This document shows positions 37,701 through 47,700 of a stretch of 64,000 nucleotides of DNA, piece after piece (position 1 is the stretch's first letter; every line of letters starts with the position of its first letter). The position numbers were made by a program, and so were the translations under genes. Below the pieces are notes generated by a model that had not been told where the DNA came from, did no database searches, and saw nothing but the letters and a program-made list of their open reading frames with translations. The stretch is taken from the NCBI RefSeq assembly GCF_050948175.1, contig NC_135195.1, positions 9,576,001 through 9,640,000 on the forward strand, read 5' to 3'. This DNA comes from Xylocopa sonorina. Its lineage: Eukaryota > Arthropoda > Insecta > Hymenoptera > Apidae.

Positions 37701-38401
37701 TCTCGAAAAGCCTTGCAAAGTAATAAAATGTGGGAGTTCAAGGGTTTAAAAGCAGCAGGCTCGATCGTGACAGGGGAGAATCAATCTATCACGAACGTGT
37801 TCAATTCCCAGGAGACCTCCCGCGATGACAGTTACGTTTCCAACGCGCGACAGATCACACGGTGGATCTAATTAACCATAAACACGTGCCGTTTGCCGGT
37901 TCGAACGTTCGACGAAGCTGATGACAATTACAAATCACACGCAGCGTACAATCGATTACAAAACCATGGACGATCCAGAGAGCTGTGGCTAACGGGGGGG
38001 TTGGGAGATAATCGAGGGAGATGAACAAGTGGGGTTGGGGGATGAAAGCGTTTGTCGAGCGCCCGAATAAGCGAACATCGATTTAAAATTAACGTAAATT
38101 AATTAAATGAAAAACGAAAATTGAAGAAAAAGAAAATAAAAATGATGCCCCTCGAAGCAAGCCTCGTCTCGCAGATTCCCAAGTGTACACCTTGAACGCT
38201 TTAGGGTAAACCGAAATAGACTTTAACGAATCCGCGAGATGATGCCGAGGAGAAAAAACGATTGCGTGGGTGAACGGAGGATAAGCAAACGAGCGGAAGT
38301 AGGGACGCGTGGATTGAACGTGTGTGTGTGTCTGTGTGTGAGTGTATGAAGAAGATAGAGAAAGAAAGACGAAGAGAGAAAATGGTCAGGCTGAAAGGGA
38401 G

Positions 38402-38447
<46 letters not shown>

Positions 38448-38990
38448 TAAATCAATGTTAAACCGATCATTACCGATTTACAATTTCGAGAGACACATCT
38501 TCGTTACCCGCCATTTCTCTGCATGAGTTCAACCTCGGTTTCAAATGCTGGACGTTGCCCTCCCACAGATATAAATCGCAGACGAACACGAACTTTGTTA
38601 AAAATATTCGACATCGACGTATATGTACTACTGGACATTTTTAATGCATCGGAAAGTGGCAGTTGTGAGAGCGTTACCACCAACCGGGGCATCGTCCGCA
38701 TCGAGATATACACATTACACATAAACTCTCAGCGTTTCCGTTTTTTCAAAATATCGTGGCAACAGGGACGTGGAGAACTGTCCCGTTCTATGTGTCTAAG
38801 AACCATAAAGCTTAATGAAGAACATTATACTATGAACTTACGGGATACTAAATAAAAGTAAGCCAAACCGTTAGCAAGTCGAATGTGTGTCCCTCCCTTC
38901 GTGGCTACTGACGGCGTCCGCTTTTTATTTCGAGTTTCAATGGTTTTCACTAACTTATTATTAAAATTATTAAAAATGCTTCGTTGGAAC
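34701..38990. other. Intergenic stretch between the convergent dpr and KDSR genes
   Basis: No gene is recognised. The contents are a purine-rich tract at 35400-35600 with GA runs, which makes pyrimidine-rich shadow frames on the other strand; an A-rich stretch near 36005-36030; a long (GA)n at 38409-38444; and many short frames with no domain. Some of it could be untranslated sequence of either gene. Confidence 0.7.
38409..38444. repeat. (GA)n microsatellite
   Basis: About 18 uninterrupted GA units. It lies about 700 bases beyond the KDSR stop codon. Confidence 0.95.
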
Positions 38991-38998
38991 ATTTAATT

Positions 38999-39043
38999 TT
39001 TATTTCGGTGATACAAATAAGATTTGATAGTTGCAGGTTTATT
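38999..39043 (-). terminator. Candidate Kdsr polyadenylation signals
   Basis: Minus-strand AATAAA hexamers lie at 39043-39038 and 39004-38999, about 90 and 130 bases past the Kdsr stop codon. Either would give a short 3' UTR. A T-rich run at 39086-39119 (A-rich on the coding strand) lies between the stop and the signals. Confidence 0.5.
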
Positions 39044-39132
39044 ATACATAGTAAGTCGAAAAGTTACAAACGTTATGTAGTTTTTGTATATATATATATA
39101 TTTTTCTTTTTTTTTTTTTGTTGACCCGTGAC

Positions 39133-39345
39133 TTATTCGGATTTTTTATTTCTATCACGGGTCTTCATACAATTCTGAATAATTTTTCTAAAATGTATGA
39201 GGTAGGAGGCACTTACAAGCCGAAAAATACCCATTAACAGCGATTGCAGAAATAATTCCCAAATCGAATTGAAGGGTGACATTCCGGAACATAGAACAGT
39301 TAATATGAATCCTTCCATACCGACGGTGGAGAAGAATCTCCCAGC
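39133..39345 (-). CDS. Kdsr: Kdsr coding exon 4 (C-terminus)
   Basis: It encodes residues 260-329. The exon follows a TTTCTCAG acceptor and carries the C-terminal hydrophobic segments (GFILTVLCSGMSPFNSIWE, LFLQSLLMGIFRL), then a charged tail ending RNKKSE and a TAA stop at 39135-39133. Confidence 0.95.
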   Translation of the reverse strand, partial: AGRFFSTVGMEGFILTVLCSGMSPFNSIWELFLQSLLMGIFRLVSASYLIHFRKIIQNCMKTRDRNKKSE

Positions 39346-40570
39346 CTGAGAAATAATTAATTCTTCTGTTACGCGTCGATAAAAATGAGCGACCCGTTGG
39401 AATAGCTTATATCGTCTTCATTTTACTTACCAATGCATCCTTAAATAGTTTACTTGCTACTACTTCTGGACTGACCAGAGAACTAGTTTGAGATATCAAT
39501 TTGGTTTCGAGAGGTTTAGATAATTCTTCCACAGCAAAACCTGGAGTGTCAGTATCTGGAGGTAGACAGAGAGTCACAGAAATGTTATAGGGAGTAAGTT
39601 CCATAGATAAACTTTCTGCTAAGCCACGGAGTGCGAATTTTGTACTACAATAAGCTGAATATCCAAATATACCTAGAAAATAAAAATATCAAAAATGGAA
39701 TCATACGATGCAAAAATAATTGAATAGAATATTGAAATGCATACCTAATAGTGCAGCTTGAGAAGAAGTAAATACAATGATTCCTTCTTGAGAAGCTTTC
39801 ATTCTTTGTATAATAGCTTTTGTACAATAATAAGACCCCAAAAAATTGATATTAATCATTTTTTGTAAGTCTGCTACAGAGGTGTCTTCGATCTTGCCAC
39901 AAATTGCAGTTCCAGCACAGTTCACCAACATGTATATTGGACCCATAGTCTTTTCTAAATCGGTTAAAGCTTTTTCAACCGCATTATAATCTCCACCTAT
40001 GTCTAGTGAAAGATATTCAACTTTCTGAACATTTTTATCTTTGCACGCGTGAATTATTTCGTTTCTTGCATCCTCTAATTTTTGAACATCTCTTGCGATT
40101 ATTGTCACATGAGCTCCATGCTTGGCAGCAAGAATCGCGACACATTTTCCAATTCCACTGGATCCACCTGTTACCTGGTAATAAGATATTAAAAATGTTT
40201 TATACAATACTTTGATATAAAGAGATACTAAAAAGTGATCAAGACACATAATAACTTAAAGGAGAATTTCATATAAATTTGTATCTAACAACAACTAAAG
40301 CTTTGCATTAACGATAATTAATGGGAAGATGAGATAAGTGAAAGAAGGGTTAATAATTGCTTTTACAACGGATAAAATGTTGGTGTTACATTCACGTCCT
40401 ACAAGTGTTTTTATATAACATAACCTTATTAGAGGTTAAGTCTCTATTAATTCGTTATTACTTACAACAACATGCTTTTTATTAACACCTTTTAGTCGTC
40501 TCCGCCAAAACAAATACTTTGCAACCAAAATAACGATTAGTAAGGCAACAATTGTTAATATTATTAACAT
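39133..40570 (-). CDS. Kdsr: 3-ketodihydrosphingosine reductase (four coding exons)
   Basis: KDSR reduces 3-ketodihydrosphingosine to dihydrosphingosine with NADPH, the second step of de novo sphingolipid synthesis, on the cytosolic face of the ER (family knowledge). Exons on the minus strand are 40570-40466, 40174-39745, 39672-39431 and 39345-39133. Introns are 291, 72 and 85 bases with GT/AG ends, and the frame is continuous (phases 0, 1, 0). The product has 329 residues; the human enzyme has 332. Visible features are an N-terminal membrane helix (about 2-21), the Rossmann motif TGGSSGIG (37-44), NCAG (120-123), serines 172/173, catalytic Y186 and K190 in YCSTK, the family signature PPDTDTPGF, and C-terminal hydrophobic segments. 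All catalytic residues are present, so the gene looks intact. It converges with dpr and has no evident functional link to it. Confidence 0.97.
39431..39672 (-). CDS. Kdsr: Kdsr coding exon 3 (catalytic Tyr/Lys)
   Basis: It encodes residues 179-259: GIFGYSAYCSTKFALRGLAE with catalytic Y186 and K190, then LPPDTDTPGF and KPLETKLISQTSS, all typical of KDSR. The acceptor TTTTCTAG ends at 39673 and the donor GTAAGT starts at 39430. Confidence 0.97.
39745..40174 (-). CDS. Kdsr: Kdsr coding exon 2 (Rossmann fold)
   Basis: It encodes residues 36-178, from VTGGSSGIGKC through LVNCAG and ININFLGS to FTSSQAALL. The acceptor ATTACCAG ends at 40175 and the donor GTATGC starts at 39744. It carries the cofactor-binding site and the catalytic serine. 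Confidence 0.97.
40466..40570 (-). CDS. Kdsr: Kdsr coding exon 1
   Basis: It encodes residues 1-35: ATG at 40570, a hydrophobic N-terminal helix (LIILTIVALLIVILVAKYLF), a basic WRRRLK stop-transfer stretch, and KKHVV leading into the Rossmann fold. The donor GTAAG lies at 40465-40461, phase 0. Confidence 0.93.
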
Positions 40571-41203
40571 TGTAGAGACTCTTTACAGTACTACGTTCAA
40601 ACAAGAACTAAATCAATTCGTACATTTAAGTATGAATGACGATTTTCTTGTTATCAATAAAGCACAGTTTGTGTTAGTATTATAAAAAATTATCAATATA
40701 CGATTAAAAAACTGAATTGATTGTAAACTTTTAATCGACTAGACATACTCAGTCATAAGTAGGTATACATGCACTCTCGCTGCGCCAAATAACAAACTAC
40801 ATTGAAACCAGTCATACATGAAAGTCCACCGGGTTGCCTGATCTCTAGGCGCAGATACATCAAACAATTTAAACAAGAAAAAAAACGAAGCAATTAGCCA
40901 GATAAAATACTTAATTGTAATTATTGCGATAAATATTTTACATTTTATCGCAATCTCTAAATACAAATTACTCTGTAAACTAAGCGGATTATTCAATTTG
41001 ATTCTAAAATAGATCAATAATAATTAGAACATTATAGAGTAATAAATAAGAGATCAAGTTGAATTTTGCCTCGAAAGAAAGAGATTTATTGCAATAATTT
41101 CGTTCTTACAACAAGAACTCGAGTCATTTAGTACATAATGTACTGCAATATTCGTAATTAACATCTTACAGATAATATTCCTTTCTTCGGATAGTTGAAT
41201 TTT
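40571..41203. other. Kdsr 5' flank, AT-rich
   Basis: This stretch is upstream of the Kdsr start and strongly AT-rich. It probably contains the promoter and 5' UTR, but I see no clear TATA/Inr pair. The 92-codon minus-strand frame at 40739-41017 has hydrophobic runs but no recognisable domain and is probably chance. Confidence 0.6.
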
Positions 41204-41501
41204 CCGCTTTAGAGGTAAGAGAGAGAAAGATATATAAGAAAGCTACAAGAAAGAGTGAGACAGATGTTATCTACTTTACTGAAGAACCCCTGGTGCCATC
41301 TCTGTAAAAAGTGCTCAAACTGGTCGCACACAATTATCGACAGTCTTGAGAAGTTCACTTCGCTGTCGATAATGCTGAGCGACCAGTTTGAGCACTTTTT
41401 ACAGAGATGGCGCCAGGGGTTCTTCAGCAAGTAGTTAAACTCTGTCTCACTCTTTCCCATAGCTTTCTCATATATCTTTCTCTCTCTTACCTCTAAAGCG
41501 G
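41204..41501. repeat. Large inverted repeat (hairpin) with about 140-bp arms
   Basis: The left arm is 41204-41343, the right arm 41363-41501 and the loop 41344-41362. The right arm reverse-complemented aligns with the left along its whole length at roughly 88-90 percent identity by eye; long runs such as CTGTAAAAAGTGCTCAAACT match exactly. A 118-codon minus-strand frame (41209-41565) crosses the hairpin but is only its translation. It may be a foldback transposon, two copies of a repeat inserted head to head, or the template of a hairpin RNA. Confidence 0.9.
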
Positions 41502-41537
41502 TAAATATAAAATAAATTAGAATAACACTATTGAAAT

Positions 41538-41793
41538 ATACATTCTTACAACACAACTTTATCACGCGGCGCGAGTAGTAACATCACAGTGCTTTTACCG
41601 TGACAAAGTTGTGTTCTCTGGCTTTATTACTGTACTTTCTTCTCCAGATAACATTCTGTTATCCGTTTCTGTCCTATGATAAGAACTTTAGTTGCTATCA
41701 ATTTTTATATCCGCGCCCTTCTATTTTTTAGTAGAAACTGCCTGAAGAAGATAACGTGAAACGCGTTTGATAATAAAAAAAAAATTGCAGAAT
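41538..41793 (+). mobile_element. Possible retroelement 3' end with structured RNA motifs and A-tail
   Basis: In order it shows a 16-base inverted pair (ACACAACTTTATCACG at about 41551-41566 against CGTGACAAAGTTGTGT at 41599-41614, one mismatch), a perfect 7-base hairpin at 41647-41663, a CCTGAAGAAG...GTGAAACGCG segment at about 41741-41767, and a run of A's near 41777-41787. The last two look like the tail of a retroposed element. No reverse transcriptase frame is present and no target duplication was identified. Confidence 0.3.
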
Positions 41794-44700
41794 GTACGCA
41801 CCGTTTTAGCGGTAGCTTGAACTCACCGCGCATGGAACGGTAGGCGAGATGAAAAAGCCCCCGAAACATGGATCGATCCTGCGCTCGGTGCACCGCTCCA
41901 GGGCGGGTTGCATACAAATAGGCACCAGCGAAACGCAAGAAAACTAAGAAATTACCGAAATTAGCTCGCTGTCCGTGCGTGATTTAACCTTCTCTCCGCG
42001 GCTTGTACATCGCCGCGCAAGCTGAACGAGAGCCCGACCAGGAAGATTATTAATTAGCAAACCCCGGGAACTTGAATAGTTGGGCGCTCGTGAAATATAG
42101 TGGGGGCAGATGGGTCGTACGTGCATTCACCCCCGTTACCGAGGGGCAAAGTCCCCGCTTCATCCCTGCCGTTATCCTTCGAGCAAAAGGTCACGTACCA
42201 CCACCCTGTCGATCGTTCACCTCGTCCTGGGAGTCGCTCCTGGTAGTCAGGTTAAAGCGGAAGGTACGAACGACCTCTCCGCACTTCGGATATGAATGTC
42301 GCGGACGTGAAAATGGATGAACCGCATTATCCCGTGGCAATTTCTATGTGATTAATGTACGAATGCAAATTACGTATTATCGCCACGAACGGAAAGTGGT
42401 GGATCTTAAACAGAATTATTGGTAATGTAAACCAATATTTCTTTAAATCGAATAGAAGGAGCTTCAGACTTTTCTAATGATTTAGATCAGCGTGAAAAGC
42501 GTGTGAATCATGAGTATGGATGCTCAGACGTAAATTACCACTTATGTTCGAGCTTGTTACGCGAGAGCGTAGTAAATTAGCTCTTTAATAGATCATAAGC
42601 CTTTCGCAGATTGGCGTGTCGTAAATTACAGTTTTACATTCCGATGTAAATGAAAAAGAATGCTCGCGCTACTATTTCGCGCATCAATTAAAGCCTTGCA
42701 TAGATCAACGCTGAAACCAGAAGAATCACCTTTAGATAAATGACCAGTTATTCAATTCGGAACATTTGTATCGTTAAATTTTGGTCGGAATCGGTATAAC
42801 TGAGAAGGAATCGAGGATCAACCTGTCCGTATAGTCGGATCCTGCGACAAATGGAGCCCTTCTCGCATTTTTATCATCGCGTAAGCGCGATCCAGCTATC
42901 TCACGGCCGACAGAGAACAGTTCGATGGACTTCGATATCGTGTTTCGTGCCTTCCGAACGGACGATCGAGCACGAAACTCTCGACGCCGGACAAAGACAA
43001 GGAATAATGCGACGTGGCAAACAATGAACCCCCTTTGGTATTATGTTCACCGTTCTGTCGAAAGGAATATCCAGTGTCGTTCGACGGCCACCGGGGCTCA
43101 ACGGCGCGCTACTTTGGCCCGCGACAAATTATCCTCCCCTCGATACAACGCGGTCGTTCCGTTCCGTGCTGTAGCGATGATAGTGTACATCCTCGCCTTA
43201 ATTCGATCGACTTAAAATTGAACAAAAGTTACGCTGTAGCCTTCCTACCCCTTCGTATCCGTAAACGGACCGCAAATACTGGGAAACACGAGGCGCGTCC
43301 GCCGGGGGTTGCTAATCCTCGAGGAGGAGCAACTTAGTCCTCGACTCTTGGCACTCTCGTAAAATCTGGAATGGGTCTTAAGCGACCGCCAGGCCATCGG
43401 TGCGAATCTCTGCCGTCCGAATACTTTAATCGGCTGTATATCCCCTCTCGACGATCTGATCGCGTTCACCTCGATTCGCGTACAACGGGAAAAGATATTA
43501 TTCTTTAGTTATTACAATCGCGTCACTGGAACGGTAACGAAAATTCGCGGGTGAATGCCCAACGCTCCTCGTAGCGACAACTACGATTGGCCGCGATTTG
43601 GAAGCCCTCGTCCCACGAACGTTCTCGACAACCGAGGAACAAGACGCAGGTCAAGAGACCATCGGTTCGCGGGGGACACGATCGGTTTAATCGAGCCGCG
43701 GATCGCAGGATCGGCTTACAAGAGAGGATCGTACCGCGTTGCTACGATTTCGAACAGAGTAGCGTACGTTGCACCCACCCCGGAAGGGAGTGTCCCGTGC
43801 AACCCACCCTACCTCCAGCGAACTCCGCGTCAGTACCCCTCCTGTGATACCCTAGCTACGACCCTGGGTACCGTGTCTCCCGGGCTGCACCGGGGGGTGA
43901 ACGCCCTCGCCTGACCCAGACTCAGAATCGATCTCCATTCGTTGCACTGTTGGCTACCCCTCCCAGCCCCTCTTCCGTTAACCCCCTAAACGTCTCGCCC
44001 CACTACGGCTCCTACTCACCGATGGAGGCTCGTCATACTCGTGGATTTTCCACGGAACCACGGGAAAAAAAGGGAGCATCCACGGTGGCTGGGCTCTGTC
44101 TTCGAGACGTCGAAGAAAACCACTCACCCCTCGTAGGTGATTACTTTGGCACGCATACGATTTAGGGTTTCGATAACGTTTCGAGAGAATTGTAGGAAAA
44201 TTCAGGGGGGAAGGGGAGAGTGTGATAAATGGTCGCATGATGTGTACCGAGATTCAACTCGCAATTAAGGGTAGCGACCATTTTCATTCGGAATTATTTC
44301 GTATGAATTTCCTACGCTCTTCTGAACTTTTCAAGCTCGTTAGGCTTTGATAATAGACTAGGTGCTGATCGTGGATACTTTGCAAGTATAATTGAAAATC
44401 ATTTTTTAAAGCATGGTTTTAAAGAGCGTTCCCTGGCGCATCTTTTAGCGTAGAAATCTCAGAAAATAATTTCCGAAAATTTTTCCGAAAATCGATCAAT
44501 ACGCCCCCCTCCCCCCTTTGCATATTTTCGAGAAATAAAACCTAATGAAAATGCAACTTTCCGTGCTGATAGAGCAAAAGTTCCAACGGCATTTGAACGT
44601 ACGAATGCGAGTCGATCGTTCGTTCGCTGTCGGTCTAATATTTGATGATTCTCGCGAAGATTTGCCGATGGTTAAGCGAAATGAAATTTTTTCGAGAAAG

Positions 44701-47700
44701 GGATATTTTGATAACCAGCCTCAGCTTCGCCAATAGAACTCCCCTGTACGTTGTTCCAGCTTATCCGTCGTTCGTTCACCCCTGTCGACAATCGGAGGAG
44801 CTATCCCGGGAATTTCAGTGAAATTACTACAGCTGGTGGGTTGAAACCGTAATACGATACGGTTTCTTTCGAAAACATTCATCTCGAGGTATCTTGAAAT
44901 ATCGGGATCGCGCGGGTCGAGCTCTGTTCAACGAGGAACAATTTTAACGATCAGATGCGTGCTATTTGCGCCCTTTCGCTGCTCGTGAATTCTTAATGCC
45001 GTGCTATTTCCAGCGGACGCTTTCTCTTATAAAACCGTACGCGGCTTTGAAAATCCTGCCAAGGGGTTATAGAACGGCTGCCTAAGGGGAAAGTCGCGGA
45101 TCTGTTTTCCACGTGTTCGTATCGCGTTTGCATAATTCGAGAGGCGCGTGCACGGTTTTCCGCTCGGACAAAATGCCGCAAGTATGTAAAGCTGCTCGTA
45201 AAGTATGGTCACGCAGCGTGGTTGGACAGCGTGGAACTCTCTATATCGCCACGCAAGTTCTTGGGGGATGCTCGTAAATTTACCTCGTGCTCGGATATTT
45301 GAACGACGAAAGGGTGTTATTTTTCTGGGAAACGACAGAGGACAGAGAGAAAATCGTTCGCGATCGGTTGTCGATTAAAGAGAATCGTTCGTCCGCGGGG
45401 GTGTATTATTTTTTTTATCGAACGATAGGGGACCCTAAAGGAGGAGACAGGTTTTCACGAGCCGGAGTATATCGAAGTTTCGCGTCGTCGTGAGTGAGAC
45501 GTTACTTGCAATAACCCCGCGGCCATTTTACTCGGGGCACCGTAACTTCGTATAAAATTATTAACGCGAGCTTTATATAAGAGCCGGCTAATGAAAATAA
45601 ATCAAAGTTAATGACAAGCTTGGTAAAGTGTTCTTAAGGTGTAAAACGGTGGGAAACTTTTCACACCGTGATACAGGATGGTAAATTAAAAGAGGAGTTT
45701 GAAACCAAGGATCAACGAATCTCTTATCGTTTCAGCTTGTATTTAAAATTGAAACGGTGGCTGCATTTCAAGTGAACTCGTATCATCGCGAGCAACATCG
45801 TAAACAACAATTTCTCTCTGACAAATGGAAATGTTCACTCGGAAAGTAAGGGTAAATTCCCTATTTGAATCTCTTCTCATTTCATTTAAAATTCTTAATC
45901 GCGGAAGAGGGACGAGCGCAGATTAAGTTAAGCCAGTAGTTAAGCTAATTAGTTCATTAGTTTTAGAAGAGTCGCGAAAAACAAAATGCGCTTCTATACA
46001 GAATTCCTCTCGTTTCTCTACGCGTACTTCCTCATTAACTTGGACGCTAGTAGGCACTCTATTATATTCCTCGCCTAAATCGTAGGAAAGAGAAAATGAA
46101 AATTCGCAACGTGGCAATAAAAGGGTAGCAGAAATTATTCCGCCGCAACCCAACAACTACATGCACTTATCCACATTCGTCTCGAAACTTTCCACCCCTC
46201 GCGAAACTCGCTGGAACTTCGCGTATCGTCTTAACCGTCCATCGTAGAGGCCTAGCGCCCAAGGGCGGGGGCGGCCATAAAACGCACCGAAATACAATAA
46301 AAATGGAGAGCGAATGCGAGAGCCGTAACTCTTTTGCTTCGCGTCCATGAATATCCAAAGGAAATAACATCCCGCGTAAAACGTTTTCGATGGCGAGCCA
46401 AAGAAAGTCATTTACCAGGCCCCGTCGCGACTGAATTATAGGAGCGACGCGAGTCAAAGGGACGCGTCGAAGCGTCCCGTGTCCCCCGTGTATTGCCACG
46501 GCTAACGATTTCATCCCTTCGGTGGGCTCGGGTGGTAGAAGGGCGCGCGGAGGGGCGGTAGTCAGCGGCGAGAGAAAGGAGAACGAGAGCAAGGGGTGCA
46601 ACGCCGCGTAAGTAAGTAAGTGCAGCTCGGCTCGGTGCATTCTTCTCTTCGTTCTCGTGGACGTTACGAGTGGTCCAACGGACTTTTTAACGAGCCAGGC
46701 CGAGTCCTACGCCTTCTGGCTGCTGGTGTGCACGCCGCCTCGAAGGGGGTGGATCGGTATCGCGGCTGCGAAACATTATGCCGTAGCGCCGTCTGCGAGA
46801 CATTGTGCGCGTCAGCTTCCACGGAATATATTACCAACGAGGAATGAAAGATATGCAGAAACGAGGATGAAGGAAGGTAAAGGGGGAGAGGAAGAAGGGA
46901 TAAGGGCGAAACGGAAACGGGAGAGACGACGGGGGGTCGGTTCGATGGGTCTCCTCGCAACCCCTTACCCCCTTACCAGTACCGTCGCGATATTCCTCCG
47001 GCTCTGACAAGTAAATCTACCTTTGAGTTGCTCATCGATTTCAGTGAGACTTAATACACGCGCGGAACAGTTGAGAGTATCAGACGAGTATCCTTTTCAT
47101 TGGCAATTTGTAAAATCTGAACTGCTGCTAGGTTGTAATGAAGTTTCATCCTATCAAACGTTCGTTATTAAAAAATAAATAAATAATAAACGCGAAATAT
47201 TTTAATTAAAATTGTCAATCAAGGTAAATAAAAATCCGCAATATCGTTGAAAACGTAGCACGATGGAAGGCGAGAGGAAAGGGGAAGCTCGAATCCAATA
47301 AAATTCCCTTGGTTCTCGCTTCGCAACAACTCGCAACGTAATTGCAGTCAGAGTTGTTGGATCGACACGAATTTCCTAAACTCCGTGATATCTTCGGGAA
47401 CAAATACTCGTACACCGACGAGACCGAAATATCTGGACGTCCGGATGGAAATCGTGCATCGACGGACGCGCCTCTTGAATAATTATCGGTTGAATATATT
47501 TATAAATTCCCGGCGAATATAAACGTAAATATCGATAATATCGCCAGTCGTGTTATTTGCCCACGCGGCACATTTTCACGAGTTACACAGGTTCGCGAAG
47601 TCGTTTTCGAAACCAGACTGCGTGAAACGCGCGGTCGTTCTCCCACGTGAGACGCGCGCTAGTTATCACACTTTTCAAATTGTATCAGCGCTCGTTCATT

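Noticed and set aside
40739..41017. 92-codon minus-strand frame with hydrophobic runs upstream of Kdsr
   Set aside because: AT-rich chance frame (Ile/Lys/Phe), no domain, and not needed for the complete Kdsr model.
41209..41565. 118-codon minus-strand frame over the hairpin
   Set aside because: Its two halves are translations of the inverted arms; no known domain.
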